DNA from: Membranipora membranacea
Lineage: Eukaryota > Bryozoa > Gymnolaemata > Cheilostomatida > Membraniporidae
DNA: 64,000 nucleotides
Direction of reading: 5' to 3'
Assembly: GCA_914767715.1 (NCBI GenBank)
Contig: OU612070.1
Coordinates: 18,092,025 to 18,156,024, forward strand
Position numbers and translations under genes: made by a program. Positions 36,333 through 49,899 of the stretch are shown in pieces. Within the stretch, counting starts at the first letter, position 1. Each line of letters starts with the position of its first letter. The notes below the pieces were generated by a model. That model ran no database searches and was not told the DNA's origin. It saw only the letters and a list, made by a program, of their open reading frames with translations.

Positions 36333-36832
36333 NNNNNNNNNNNNNNNNNNNNNNNNNNNNNNNNNNNNNNNNNNNNNNNNNNNNNNNNNNNNNNNNNNNN
36401 NNNNNNNNNNNNNNNNNNNNNNNNNNNNNNNNNNNNNNNNNNNNNNNNNNNNNNNNNNNNNNNNNNNNNNNNNNNNNNNNNNNNNNNNNNNNNNNNNNNN
36501 NNNNNNNNNNNNNNNNNNNNNNNNNNNNNNNNNNNNNNNNNNNNNNNNNNNNNNNNNNNNNNNNNNNNNNNNNNNNNNNNNNNNNNNNNNNNNNNNNNNN
36601 NNNNNNNNNNNNNNNNNNNNNNNNNNNNNNNNNNNNNNNNNNNNNNNNNNNNNNNNNNNNNNNNNNNNNNNNNNNNNNNNNNNNNNNNNNNNNNNNNNNN
36701 NNNNNNNNNNNNNNNNNNNNNNNNNNNNNNNNNNNNNNNNNNNNNNNNNNNNNNNNNNNNNNNNNNNNNNNNNNNNNNNNNNNNNNNNNNNNNNNNNNNN
36801 NNNNNNNNNNNNNNNNNNNNNNNNNNNNNNNN
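36333..36832. other. assembly gap, 500 N
   Basis: Exactly 500 N, a conventional filler length, so the true distance is unknown. It falls at the change from the A/B monomer subfamily to the C subfamily. Confidence 0.99.
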
Positions 36833-39800
36833 CGCGACTTTTTTCGCTATAACTTCGCCAATTCTTGTCCGATCGTCCCGATAATTTGCGGCATTAGACT
36901 CGCAGCGAGAAACTGAGTCAGAATAAGTGTTTCAATCTGAAATTTGAAAGTTTTTTCAAAATGCGCATTTTTTTCACCAAGATGCTCAACTCAGTGAGAT
37001 AAACACTTTCGTCCGTTTTAGCGACGTTTTTCGCTATAACTTCGCCAATTCTTGTCCGATCGTCCCGATATTTGCGGCCTTAGACTCGCAGCGAGAAAAC
37101 TGAGTCAGAATAAGTGTTTCAATCTGAAATTTGAAAGTTTTTTCAAAATGCGCATTTTTTTCACCAAGATGCTCAACTCAGTGAGATAAACACTTTCGTC
37201 CGTTTTAGCGACGTTTTTCGCTATAACTTCGCCAATTCTTGTCCGATCGTCCCGATATTTGCGGCATTAGACTCGCAGCGAGAAACTGAGTCAGAATAAG
37301 TGTTTTCAATCTGAAATTTGAAAGTTTTTTCAAAATGCGCATTTTTTTCACCAAGATGCTCAACTCAGTGAGATAAACACTTTCGTCCGTTTTAGCGACG
37401 TTTTTCGCTATAACTTCGCCAATTCTTGTCCGATCGTCCCGATATTTGCGGCATTAGACTCGCAGCGAGAAACTGAGTCAGAATAAGTGTTTCAATCTGA
37501 AATTTGAAAGTTTTTTCAAAATGCGCATTTTTTTCACCAAGATGCTCAACTCAGTGAGATAAACACTTTCGTCCGTTTTAGCGACGTTTTTCGCTATAAC
37601 TTCGCCAATTCTTGTCCGATTCGTCCCGATATTTGCGGCATTAGACTCGCAGCGAGAAACTGAGTCAGAATAAGTGTTTCAATCTGAAATTTGAAAGTTT
37701 GTTTCAAAATGCGCATTTTTTTCACCAAGATGCTCAACTCAGTGAGATAAACACTTTCGTCCGTTTTAGCGACGTTTTTTCGCTATAACTTTCGCCAATT
37801 CTTGTCCGATCGTCCCGATATTTGCGGCATTAGACTCGCAGCGAGAAACTGAGTCAGAATAAGTGTTTCAATCTGAAATTTGAAAGTTTTTTCAAAATGC
37901 GCATTTTTTTCACCAAGATGCTCAACTCAGTGAGATAAACACTTTCGTCCGTTTTAGCGACGTTTTTTCGCTATAACTTCGCCAATTCTTGTCCGATCGT
38001 CCCGATATTTGCGGCATTAGACTCGCAGCGAGAAACTGAGTCAGAATAAGTGTTTCAATCTGAAATTTGAAAGTTTTTTCAAAATGCGCAGTTTTTTCAC
38101 CAAGATGCTCAACTCAGTGAGATAAACACTTTCGCTCCGTTTTCGCGACGTTTTTCGCTATAACTTCGCCAATTCTTGTCCGATCGTCCCGATATTTGCG
38201 GCATTAGACTCGCAGCGAGAAACTGAGTCAGAATAAGTGTTTCAATCTGAAATTTGAAAGTTTTTTTCAAAATGCGCATTTTTTTCACCAAGATGCTCAA
38301 CTCAGTGAGATAAACACTTTCGTCCGTTTTAGCGACGTTTTTTCGCTATAACTTCGCCAATTCTTGTCCGATCGTCCCGATATTTGCGGCATTAGACTCG
38401 CAGCGAGAAACTGAGTCAGAATAAGTGTTTCAATCTGAAATTTGAAAGTTTTTTCAAAATGCGCATTTTTTTCACCAAGATGCTCAACTCAGTGAGATAA
38501 ACACTTTCGTCCGTTTTAGCGACGTTTTTCGCTATAACTTCGCCAATTCTTGTCCGATCGTCCCGATATTTGCGGCATTAGACTCGCAGCGAGAAACTGA
38601 GTCAGAATAAGTGTTTCAATCTGAAATTTGAAAGTTTTTTCAAAATGCGCATTTTTTTCACCAAGATGCTCAACTCAGTGAGATAAACACTTTCGTCCGT
38701 TTTAGCGACGTTTTTCGCTATAACTTCGCCAATTCTTGTCCGATCGTCCCGATATTTGCGGCATTAGACTCGCAGCGAGAAACTGAGTCAGAATAAGTGT
38801 TTCAATCTGAAATTTGAAAGTTTTTTCAAAATGCGCATTTTTTTCACCAAGATGCTCAACTCAGTGAGATAAACACTTTCGCGCGTTTTCGCGACTTTTT
38901 TCGCTATAACTTCGCCAATTCTTGTCCGATCGTCCCGATATTTGCGGCATTAGACTCGCAGCGAGAAACTGAGTCAGAATAAGTGTTTCAATCTGAAATT
39001 TGAAAGTTTTTTCAAAGTGCGCATTTTTTTCACCAAGATGCTCAACTCAGTGAGATAAACACTTTCGTCCGTTTTAGCGACGTTTTTCGCTATAACTTCG
39101 CCAATTCTTGTCCGATCGTCCCGATATTTGCGGCATTAGACTCGCAGCGAGAAACTGAGTCAGAATAAGTGTTTCAATCTGAAATTTGAAAGTTTTTTCA
39201 AAATGCGCATTTTTTTCACCAAGATGCTCAACTCAGTGAGATAAACACTTTCGTCCGTTTTAGCGACGTTTTTCGCTATAACTTCGCCAATTCTTGTCCG
39301 ATCGTCCCGATATTTGCGGCATTAGACTCGCAGCGAGAAACTGAGTCAGAATAAGTGTTTCAATCTGAAATTTGAAAGTTTTTTCAAATGCGCATTTTTT
39401 TCACCAAGATGCTCAACTCAGTGAGATAAACACTTTCGTCCGTTTTAGCGACGTTTTTCGCTATAACTTCGCCAATTCTTGTCCGATCGTCCCGATATTT
39501 GCGGCATTAGACTCGCAGCGAGAAAACTGAGTCAGAATAAGTGTTTCAATCTGAAATTTGAAAGTTTTTTCAAAATGCGCATTTTTTTCACCAAGATGCT
39601 CAACTCAGTGAGATAAACACTTTTCGTCCGTTTTAGCGACGTTTTTCGCTATAACTTCGCCAATTCTTGTCCGATCGTCCCGATATTTGCGGCATTAGAC
39701 TCGCAGCGAGAAACTGAGTCAGAATAAGTGTTTCAATCTGAAATTTGAAAGTTTTTTCAAAATGCGCATTTTTTTCACCAAGATGCTCAACTCAGTGAGA

Positions 39801-42800
39801 TAAACACTTTCGCGCGTTTTCGCGACTTTTTTCGCTATAACTTCGCCAATTCTTGTCCGATCGTCCCGATATTTGCGGCATTAGACTCGCAGCGAGAAAC
39901 TGAGTCAGAATAAGTGTTTCAATCTGAAATTTGAAAGTTTTTTCAAAATGCGCATTTTTTTCACCAAGATGCTCAACTCAGTGAGATAAACACTTTCGTC
40001 CGTTTTAGCGACGTTTTTCGCTATAACTTCGCCAATTCTTGTCCGATCGTCCCGATATTTGCGGCATTAGACTCGCAGCGAGAAACTGAGTCAGAATAAG
40101 TGTTTCAATCTGAAATTTGAAAGTTTTTTCAAAATGCGCATTTTTTTTCACCAAGATGCTCAACTCAGTGAGATAAACACTTTCGTCCGTTTTAGCGACG
40201 TTTTTCGCTATAACTTCGCCAATTCTTGTCCGATCGTCCCGATATTTGCGGCATTAGACTCGCAGCGAGAAACTGAGTCAGAATAAGTGTTTCAATCTGA
40301 AATTTGAAAGTTTTTTCAAAATGCGCATTTTTTTCACCAAGATGCTCAACTCAGTGAGATAAACACTTTCGTCCGTTTTAGCGACGTTTTTTCGCTATAA
40401 CTTCGCCAATTCTTGTCCGATCGTCCCGATATTTGCGGCATTAGACTCGCAGCGAGAAACTGAGTCAGAATAAGTGTTTCAATCTGAAATTTGAAAGTTT
40501 TTTCAAAATGCGCATTTTTTTCACCAAGATGCTCAACTCAGTGAGATAAACACTTTCGCGCTGCGTTTTCGCGACTTTTTTCGCTATAACTTCGCCAATT
40601 CTTGTCCGACTCGTCCCCGATATTTGCGGCATTAGACTCGCAGCGAGAAACTGAGTCAGAATAAGTGTTTCAATCTGAAATTTGAAAGTTTTTTCAAAAT
40701 GGCGCATTTTTTTCACCAAGATGCTCAACTCAGTGAGATAAACACTTTCGTCCGTTTTAGCGACGTTTTTCGCTATAACTTCGCCAATTCTTGTCCGATC
40801 GTCCCGATATTTGCGGCATTAGACTCGCAGCGAGAAACTGAGTCAGAATAAGTGTTTCAATCTGAAATTTGAAAGTTTTTTCAAAATGCGCATTTTTTTT
40901 CACCAAGATGCTCAACTCAGTGAGATAAACACTTTCGTCCGTTTTAGCGACGTTTTTCGCTATAACTTCGCCAATTCTTGTCCGATCGTCCCGATATTTG
41001 CGGCATTAGACTCGCAGCGAGAAACTGAGTCAGAATAAGTGTTTCAATCTGAAATTTGAAAGTTTTTTCAAAATGCGCATTTTTTTCACCAAGATGCTCA
41101 ACTCAGTGAGATAAACACTTTCGTCCGTTTTAGCGACGTTTTTCGCTATAACTTCGCCAATTCTTGTCCGATCGTCCCGATATTTGCGGCATTAGACTCG
41201 CAGCGAGAAACTGAGTCAGAATAAGTGTTTCAATCTGAAATTTGAAAGTTTTTTCAAAATGCGCATTTTTTTCACCAAGATGCTCAACTCAGTGAGATAA
41301 ACACTTTCGCCCGTTTTCGCGACTTTTTTCGCTATAACTTCGCCAATTTTTGTCCGATCGTCCCGTTATTTGCGGCATTAGACTCGCAGCGAGAAACTGA
41401 GTCAGAATAAGTGTTTCAATCTGAAATTTGAAAGTTTTTTCAAAATGCGCATTTTTTTCACCAAGATGCTCAACTCAGTGAGATAAACACTTTCGTCCGT
41501 TTTAGCGACGTTTTTCGCTATAAATTCGCCAATTCTTGTCCGATCGTCCCGATATTTGCGGCATTAGACTCGCAGCGAGAAACTGAGTCAGAATAAGTGT
41601 TTCAATCTGAAATTTGAAAGTTTTTTCAAAATGCGCATTTTTTTTCACCAAGATGCTCAACTCAGTGAGATAAACACTTTCGTCCGTTTTAGCGACGTTT
41701 TTCGCTATAACTTCGCCAATTCTTGTCCGATCGTCCCGATATTTGCGGCATTAGACTCGCAGCGAGAAACTGAGTCAGAATAAGTGTTTCAATCTGAAAT
41801 TTGAAAGTTTTTTCAAAATGCGCATTTTTTTCACCAAGATGCTCAACTCAGTGAGATAAACACTTTCGTCCGTTTTAGCGACGTTTTTCGCTATAACTTC
41901 GCCAATTCTTGTCCGATCGTCCCGATATTTGCGGCATTAGACTCGCAGCGAGAAACTGAGTCAGAATAAGTGTTTCAATCTGAAATTTGAAAGTTTTTTC
42001 AAAATGCGCATTTTTTTCACCAAGATGCTCAACTCAGTGAGATAAACACTTTCGTCCGTTTTCCGCGACTTTTTTCGCTATAACTTCGCCAATTTTTGTC
42101 CGATCGTCCCGATATTTGCGGCATTAGACTCGCAGCGAGAAACTGAGTCAGAATAAGTGTTTCAATCTGAAATTTGAAAGTTTTTTCAAAATGCGCATTT
42201 TTTTCACCAAGATGCTCAACTCAGTGAGATAAACACTTTCGTCCGTTTTAGCAACGTTTTTCGCTATAACTTCGCCAATTCTTGTCCGATCGTCCCGATA
42301 TTTGCGGCATTAGACTCGCAGAGAGAAACTGAGTCAGAATAAGTGTTTCAATCTGAAATTTGAAAGTTTTTTCAAAATGCGCATTTTTTTCACCAAGATG
42401 CTCAACTCAGTGAGATAAACACTTTCGTCCGTTTTAGCGACGTTTTTCGCTATAACTTCGCCAATTCTTGTCCGATCGTCCCGATATTTGCGGCATTAGA
42501 CTCGCAGCGAGAAAACTGAGTCAGAATAAGTGTTTCAATCTGAAATTTGAAAGTTTTTTCAAAATGCGCATTTTTTTTCACCAAGATGCTCAACTCAGTG
42601 AGATAAACACTTTCGTCCGTTTTAGCGACGTTTTTCGCTATAACTTCGCCAATTCTTGTCCGATCGTCCCGATATTTGCGGCATTAGACTCGCAGCGAGA
42701 AACTGAGTCAGAATAAGTGTTTCAATCTGAAATTTGAAAGTTTTTTCAAAATGCGCATTTTTTTCACCAAGATGCTCAACTCAGTGAGATAAACACTTTC

Positions 42801-42929
42801 GTCCGTTTTAGCGACGTTTTTCGCTATAACTTCGCCAATTCTTGTCCGATCGTCCCGATATTTGCGGCATTAGACTCGCAGCGAGAAACTGAGTCAGAAT
42901 AAGTGTTTCAATCTGAAATTTGAAAGTTT

Positions 42930-45900
42930 TTTCAAAATGCGCATTTTTTTCACCAAGATGCTCAACTCAGTGAGATAAACACTTTCGTCCGTTTTCGCGA
43001 CTTTTTTTCGCTATAACTTCGCCAATTTTTGTCCGATCGTCCCGATATTTGCGGCATTAGACTCGCAGCGAGAAACTGAGTCAGAATAAGTGTTTCAATC
43101 TGAAATTTGAAAGTTTTTTCAAAATGCGCATTTTTTTCACCAAGATGCTCAACTCAGTGAGATAAACACTTTCGTCCGTTTTAGCAACGTTTTTTCGCTA
43201 TAACTTCGCCAATTCTTGTCCGATCGTCCCGATATTTGCGGCATTAGACTCGCAGCGAGAAACTGAGTCAGAATAAGTGTTTCAATCTGAAATTTGAAAG
43301 TTTTTTCAAAATGCGCATTTTTTTCACCAAGATGCTCAACTCAGTGAGATAAACACTTTCGTCCGTTTTAGCGACGTTTTTCGCTATAACTTCGCCAATT
43401 CTTGTCCGATTGTCCCGATATTTGCGGCATTAGACTCGCAGCGAGAAACTGAGTCAGAATAAGTGTTTCAATCTGAAATTTGCAAGTTTTTTCAAAATGC
43501 GCATTTTTTTCACCAAGATGCTCAACTCAGTGAGATAAACACTTTCGTCCGTTTTAGCGACGTTTTTCGCTATAACTTCGCCAATTCTTGTCCGATCGTC
43601 CCGATATTTGCGGCATTAGACTCGCAGCGAGAAACTGAGTCAGAATAAGTGTTTCAATCTGAAATTTGAAAGTTTTTTCAAAATGCGCATTGTCTTCACC
43701 AAGATGCTCAACTCAGTGAGATAAACACTTTCGTCCGTTTTAGCGACGTTTTTCGCTATAACTTCGCCAATTCTTGTCCGATCGTCCCGATATTTGCGGC
43801 ATTAGACTCGCAGCGAGAAACTGAGTCAGAATAAGTGTTTCAATCTGAAATTTGAAAGTTTTTTCAAAATGCGCATTTTTTTCACCAAGATGCTCAACTC
43901 AGTGAGATAAACACTTTCGTCCGTTTTAGCGACGTTTTTCGCTATAACTTCGCCAATTCTTGTCCGATCGTCCCGATATTTGCGCCATTAGACTCGCAGC
44001 GAGAAACTGAGTCAGAATAAGTGTTTCAATCTGAAATTTGAAAGTTTTTTCAAAATGCGCATTTTTTTCACCAAGATGCTCAACTCAGTGAGATAAACAC
44101 TTTCGCGCGTTTTCGCGACTTTTTTCGCTATAACTTCGCCAATTTTTGTCCGATCGTCCCGATATTTGCGGCATTAGACTCGCAGCGAGAAACTGAGTCA
44201 GAATAAGTGTTTCAATCTGAAATTTGAAAGTTTTTTCAAAATGCGCATTTTTTTCACCAAGATGCTCAACTCAGTGAGATAAACACTTTCGTCCGTTTTA
44301 GCGACGTTTTTTTGCTATAACTTCGCCAATTCTTGTCCGATCGTCCCGATATTTGCGGCATTAGACTCGCAGCGAGAAACTGAGTCAGAATAAGTGTTTC
44401 AATCTGAAATTTGAAAGTTTTTTCAAAATGCGCATTTTTTTCACCAAGATGCTCAACTCAGTGAGATAAACACTTTCGTCCGTTTTAGCGACGTTTTTCG
44501 CTATAACTTCGCCAATTCTTGTCCGATCGTCCCGATATTTGCGCCATTAGACTCGCAGCGAGAAACTGAGTCAGAATAAGTGTTTCAATCTGAAATTTGA
44601 AAGTTTTTTCAAAATGCGCATTTTTTTCACCAAGATGCTCAACTCAGTGAGATAAACACTTTCGTCCGTTTTAGCGACGTTTTTCGCTATAACTTCGCCA
44701 ATTCTTGTCCGATCGTCCCGATATTTGCGCCATTAGACTCGCAGCGAGAAACTGAGTCAGAATAAGTGTTTCAATCTGAAATTTGAAAGTTTTTTCAAAA
44801 TGCGCATTTTTTTCACCAAGATGCTCAACTCAGTGAGATAAACACTTTCGCGCGTTTTCGCGACTTTTTTCGCTATAACTTCGCCAATTTTTGTCCGATC
44901 GTCCCGATATTTGCGGCATTAGACTCGCAGCGAGAAACTGAGTCAGAATAAGTGTTTCAATCTGAAATTTGAAAGTTTTTTCAAAATGCGCATTTTTTTC
45001 ACCAAGATGCTCAACTCAGTGAGATAAACACTTTCGCGCGTTTTCGCGACTTTTTTCGCTATAACTTCGCCAATTCTTGTCCGATCGTCCCGATATTTGC
45101 GGCATTAGACTCGCAGCGAGAAACTGAGTCAGAATAAGTGTTTCAATCTGAAATTTGAAAGTTTTTTCAAAATGCGCATTTTTTTCACCAAGATGCTCAA
45201 CTCAGTGAGATAAACACTTTCGTCCGTTTTAGCGACGTTTTTCGCTATAACTTCGCCAATTTTTGTCCGATCGTCCCGATATTTGCGGCATTAGACTCGC
45301 AGCGAGAAACTGAGTCAGAATAAGTGTTTCAATCTGAAATTTGAAAGTTTTTTCAAAATGCGCATTTTTTTCACCAAGATGCTCAACTCAGTGAGATAAA
45401 CACTTTCGTCCGTTTTAGCGACGTTTTTTGCTATAACTTCGCCAATTCTTGTCCGATCGTCCCGATATTTGCGGCATTAGACTCGCAGCGAGAAACTGAG
45501 TCAGAATAAGTGTTTCAATCTGAAATTTGAAAGTTTTTTCAAAATGCGCATTTTTTTCACCAAGATGCTCAACTCAGTGAGATAAACACTTTCGCGCGTT
45601 TTCGCGACTTTTTTCGCTATAACTTCGCCAATTCTTGTCCGATCGTCCCGATATTTGTGGCATTGGACTCGCAGCGAGAAACTGAGTCAGAATAAGTGTT
45701 TCAATCTGAAATTTGAAAGTTTTTTCAAAATGCGCATTTTTTTCACCAAGATGCTCAACTCAGTGAGATAAACACTTTCGTCCGTTTTAGCGACGTTTTT
45801 CGCTATAACTTCGCCAATTCTTGTCCGATCGTCCCGATATTTGCGGCATTAGACTCGCAGCGAGAAACTGAGTCAGAATAAGTGTTTCAATCTGAAATTT

Positions 45901-48900
45901 GAAAGTTTTTTCAAAATGCGCATTTTTTTCACCAAGATGCTCAACTCAGTGAGATAAACACTTTCGTCCGTTTTAGCGACGTTTTTCGCTATAACTTCGC
46001 CAATTCTTGTCCGATCGTCCCGATATTTGCGGCATTAGACTCGCAGCGAGAAACTGAGTCAGAATAAGTGTTTCAATCTGAAATTTGAAAGTTTTTTCAA
46101 AATGCGCATTTTTTTCACCAAGATGCTCAACTCAGTGAGATAAACACTTTCGTCCGTTTTAGCGACGTTTTTCGCTATAACTTCGCCAATTCTTGTCCGA
46201 TCGTCCCGATATTTGCGGCATTAGACTCGCAGCGAGAAACTGAGTCAGAATAAGTGTTTCAATCTGAAATTTGAAAGTTTTTTCAAAATGCGCATTTTTT
46301 TCACCAAGATGCTCAACTCAGTGAGATAAACACTTTCGTCCGTTTTCGCGACTTTTTTCGCTATAACTTCGCCAATTTTTGTCCGATCGTCCCGATATTT
46401 GCGGCATTAGACTCGCAGCGAGAAACTGAGTCAGAATAAGTGTTTCAATCTGAAATTTGAAAGTTTTTTCAAAATGCGCATTTTTTTCACCAAGATGCTC
46501 AACTCAGTGAGATAAACACTTTCGTCCGTTTTAGCAACGTTTTTCGCTATAACTTCGCCAATTCTTGTCCGATCGTCCCGATATTTGCGGCATTAGACTC
46601 GCAGCGAGAAACTGAGTCAGAATAAGTGTTTCAATCTGAAATTTGAAAGTTTTTTCAAAATGCGCATTTTTTTCACCAAGATGCTCAACTCAGTGAGATA
46701 AACACTTTCGTCCGTTTTAGCGACGTTTTTCGCTATAACTTCGCCAATTCTTGTCCGATTGTCCCGATATTTGCGGCATTAGACTCGCAGCGAGAAACTG
46801 AGTCAGAATAAGTGTTTCAATCTGAAATTTGCAAGTTTTTTCAAAATGCGCATTTTTTTCACCAAGATGCTCAACTCAGTGAGATAAACACTTTCGTCCG
46901 TTTTAGCGACGTTTTTCGCTATAACTTCGCCAATTCTTGTCCGATCGTCCCGATATTTGCGGCATTAGACTCGCAGCGAGAAACTGAGTCAGAATAAGTG
47001 TTTCAATCTGAAATTTGAAAGTTTTTTCAAAATGCGCATTGTCTTCACCAAGATGCTCAACTCAGTGAGATAAACACTTTCGTCCGTTTTAGCGACGTTT
47101 TTTCGCTATAACTTCGCCAATTCTTGTCCGATCGTCCCGATATTTGCGGCATTAGACTCGCAGCGAGAAACTGAGTCAGAATAAGTGTTTCAATCTGAAA
47201 TTTGAAAGTTTTTTCAAAATGCGCATTTTTTTCACCAAGATGCTCAACTCAGTGAGATAAACACTTTCGTCCGTTTTAGCGACGTTTTTCGCTATAACTT
47301 CGCCAATTCTTGTCCGATCGTCCCGATATTTGCGCCATTAGACTCGCAGCGAGAAACTGAGTCAGAATAAGTGTTTCAATCTGAAATTTGAAAGTTTTTT
47401 CAAAATGCGCATTTTTTTCACCAAGATGCTCAACTCAGTGAGATAAACACTTTCGCGCGTTTTCGCGACTTTTTTCGCTATAACTTCGCCAATTTTTGTC
47501 CGATCGTCCCGATATTTGCGGCATTAGACTCGCAGCGAGAAACTGAGTCAGAATAAGTGTTTCAATCTGAAATTTGAAAGTTTTTTCAAAATGCGCATTT
47601 TTTTCACCAAGATGCTCAACTCAGTGAGATAAACACTTTCGTCCGTTTTAGCGACGTTTTTTGCTATAACTTCGCCAATTCTTGTCCGATCGTCCCGATA
47701 TTTGCGGCATTAGACTCGCAGCGAGAAACTGAGTCAGAATAAGTGTTTCAATCTGAAATTTGAAAGTTTTTTCAAAATGCGCATTTTTTTCACCAAGATG
47801 CTCAACTCAGTGAGATAAACACTTTCGTCCGTTTTAGCGACGTTTTTCGCTATAACTTCGCCAATTCTTGTCCGATCGTCCCGATATTTGCGCCATTAGA
47901 CTCGCAGCGAGAAACTGAGTCAGAATAAGTGTTTCAATCTGAAATTTGAAAGTTTTTTCAAAATGCGCATTTTTTTCACCAAGATGCTCAACTCAGTGAG
48001 ATAAACACTTTCGTCCGTTTTAGCGACGTTTTTCGCTATAACTTCGCCAATTCTTGTCCGATCGTCCCGATATTTGCGCCATTAGACTCGCAGCGAGAAA
48101 CTGAGTCAGAATAAGTGTTTCAATCTGAAATTTGAAAGTTTTTTCAAAATGCGCATTTTTTTCACCAAGATGCTCAACTCAGTGAGATAAACACTTTCGC
48201 GCGTTTTCGCGACTTTTTTCGCTATAACTTCGCCAATTTTTGTCCGATCGTCCCGATATTTGCGGCATTAGACTCGCAGCGAGAAACTGAGTCAGAATAA
48301 GTGTTTCAATCTGAAATTTGAAAGTTTTTTCAAAATGCGCATTTTTTTCACCAAGATGCTCAACTCAGTGAGATAAACACTTTCGCGCGTTTTCGCGACT
48401 TTTTTCGCTATAACTTCGCCAATTCTTGTCCGATCGTCCCGATATTTGCGGCATTAGACTCGCAGCGAGAAACTGAGTCAGAATAAGTGTTTCAATCTGA
48501 AATTTGAAAGTTTTTTCAAAATGCGCATTTTTTTCACCAAGATGCTCAACTCAATGAGATAAACACTTTCGTCCGTTTTAGCGACGTTTTTCGCTATAAC
48601 TTCGCCAATTTTTGTCCGATCGTCCCGATATTTGCGGCATTAGACTCGCAGCGAGAAACTGAGTCAGAATAAGTGTTTCAATCTGAAATTTGAAAGTTTT
48701 TTCAAAATGCGCATTTTTTTCACCAAGATGCTCAACTCAGTGAGATAAACACTTTCGTCCGTTTTAGCGACGTTTTTTGCTATAACTTCGCCAATTCTTG
48801 TCCGATCGTCCCGATATTTGCGGCATTAGACTCGCAGCGAGAAACTGAGTCAGAATAAGTGTTTCAATCTGAAATTTGAAAGTTTTTTCAAAATGCGCAT

Positions 48901-49630
48901 TTTTTTCACCAAGATGCTCAACTCAGTGAGATAAACACTTTCGCGCGTTTTCGCGACTTTTTTCGCTATAACTTCGCCAATTCTTGTCCGATCGTCCCGA
49001 TATTTGTGGCATTGGACTCGCAGCGAGAAACTGAGTCAGAATAAGTGTTTCAATCTGAAATTTGAAAGATTTTTCAAAATGCGCATTTTTTTCACCAAGA
49101 TGCTCAACTCAGTGAGATAAACACTTTCGTCCGTTTTAGCGACGTTTTTCGCTATAACTTCGCCAATTCTTGTCCGATCGTCCCGATATTTGCGGCATTA
49201 GACTCGCAGCGAGAAACTGAGTCAGAATAAGTGTTTCAATCTGAAATTTGAAAGTTTTTTCAAAATGCGCATTTTTTTCACCAAGATGCTCAACTCAGTG
49301 AGATAAACACTTTCGTCCGTTTTAGCGACGTTTTTCGCTATAACTTCGCCAATTCTTGTCCGATCGTCCCGATATTTGCGGCATTAGACTTGCAGCGAGA
49401 AACTGAGTCAGAATAAGTGTTTCAATCTGAAATTTGAAAGTTTTTTCAAAATGCGCATTTTTTTCACCAAGATGCTCAACTCAGTGAGATAAACACTTTC
49501 GTCCGTTTTAGCACCTTTTTTCGCTATAACTTCGCCAATTTTTGTCCGATCGTCCCGATATTTGCGGCATTAGACTCGCAGCGAGAAACTGAGTCAGAAT
49601 AAGTGTTTCAATCTGAAATTTGAAAGTTTT
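42930..49630. repeat. higher-order repeat: 18-monomer block duplicated in tandem
   Basis: Rare monomer variants recur at a spacing of 3,349-3,350 bp, which is 18 x 186 plus one or two bases. Examples are gtccgttttcgcgac (42990 and 46340), cgttttagcaacg (43180 and 46529), tgcaagttttttc (43481 and 46830), cattgtcttcacc (43689 and 47038) and tttgtggcattgg (about 45655 and 49005). Landmarks just outside (42247 and 49500) do not repeat at this distance, so the block boundaries are near 42.9 and 49.6 kb. Confidence 0.85.
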
Positions 49631-49899
49631 TTCAAAATGCGCATTTTTTTCACCAAGATGCTCAACTCAGTGAGATAAACACTTTCGTCCGTTTTAGCGA
49701 CTTTTTTCGCTATAACTTCGCCAATTCTTGTCCGATCGTCCCGATATTTGCGCCATTAGACTCGCAGCGAGAAACTGAGTCAGAATAAGTGTTTCAATCT
49801 GAAATTTGAAAGTTTTTTCAAAATGCGCATTTTTTTCACCAAGATGCTCAACTCAGTGAGATAAACACTTTCGTCCGTTTTAGCGACGTTTTTCGCTAT

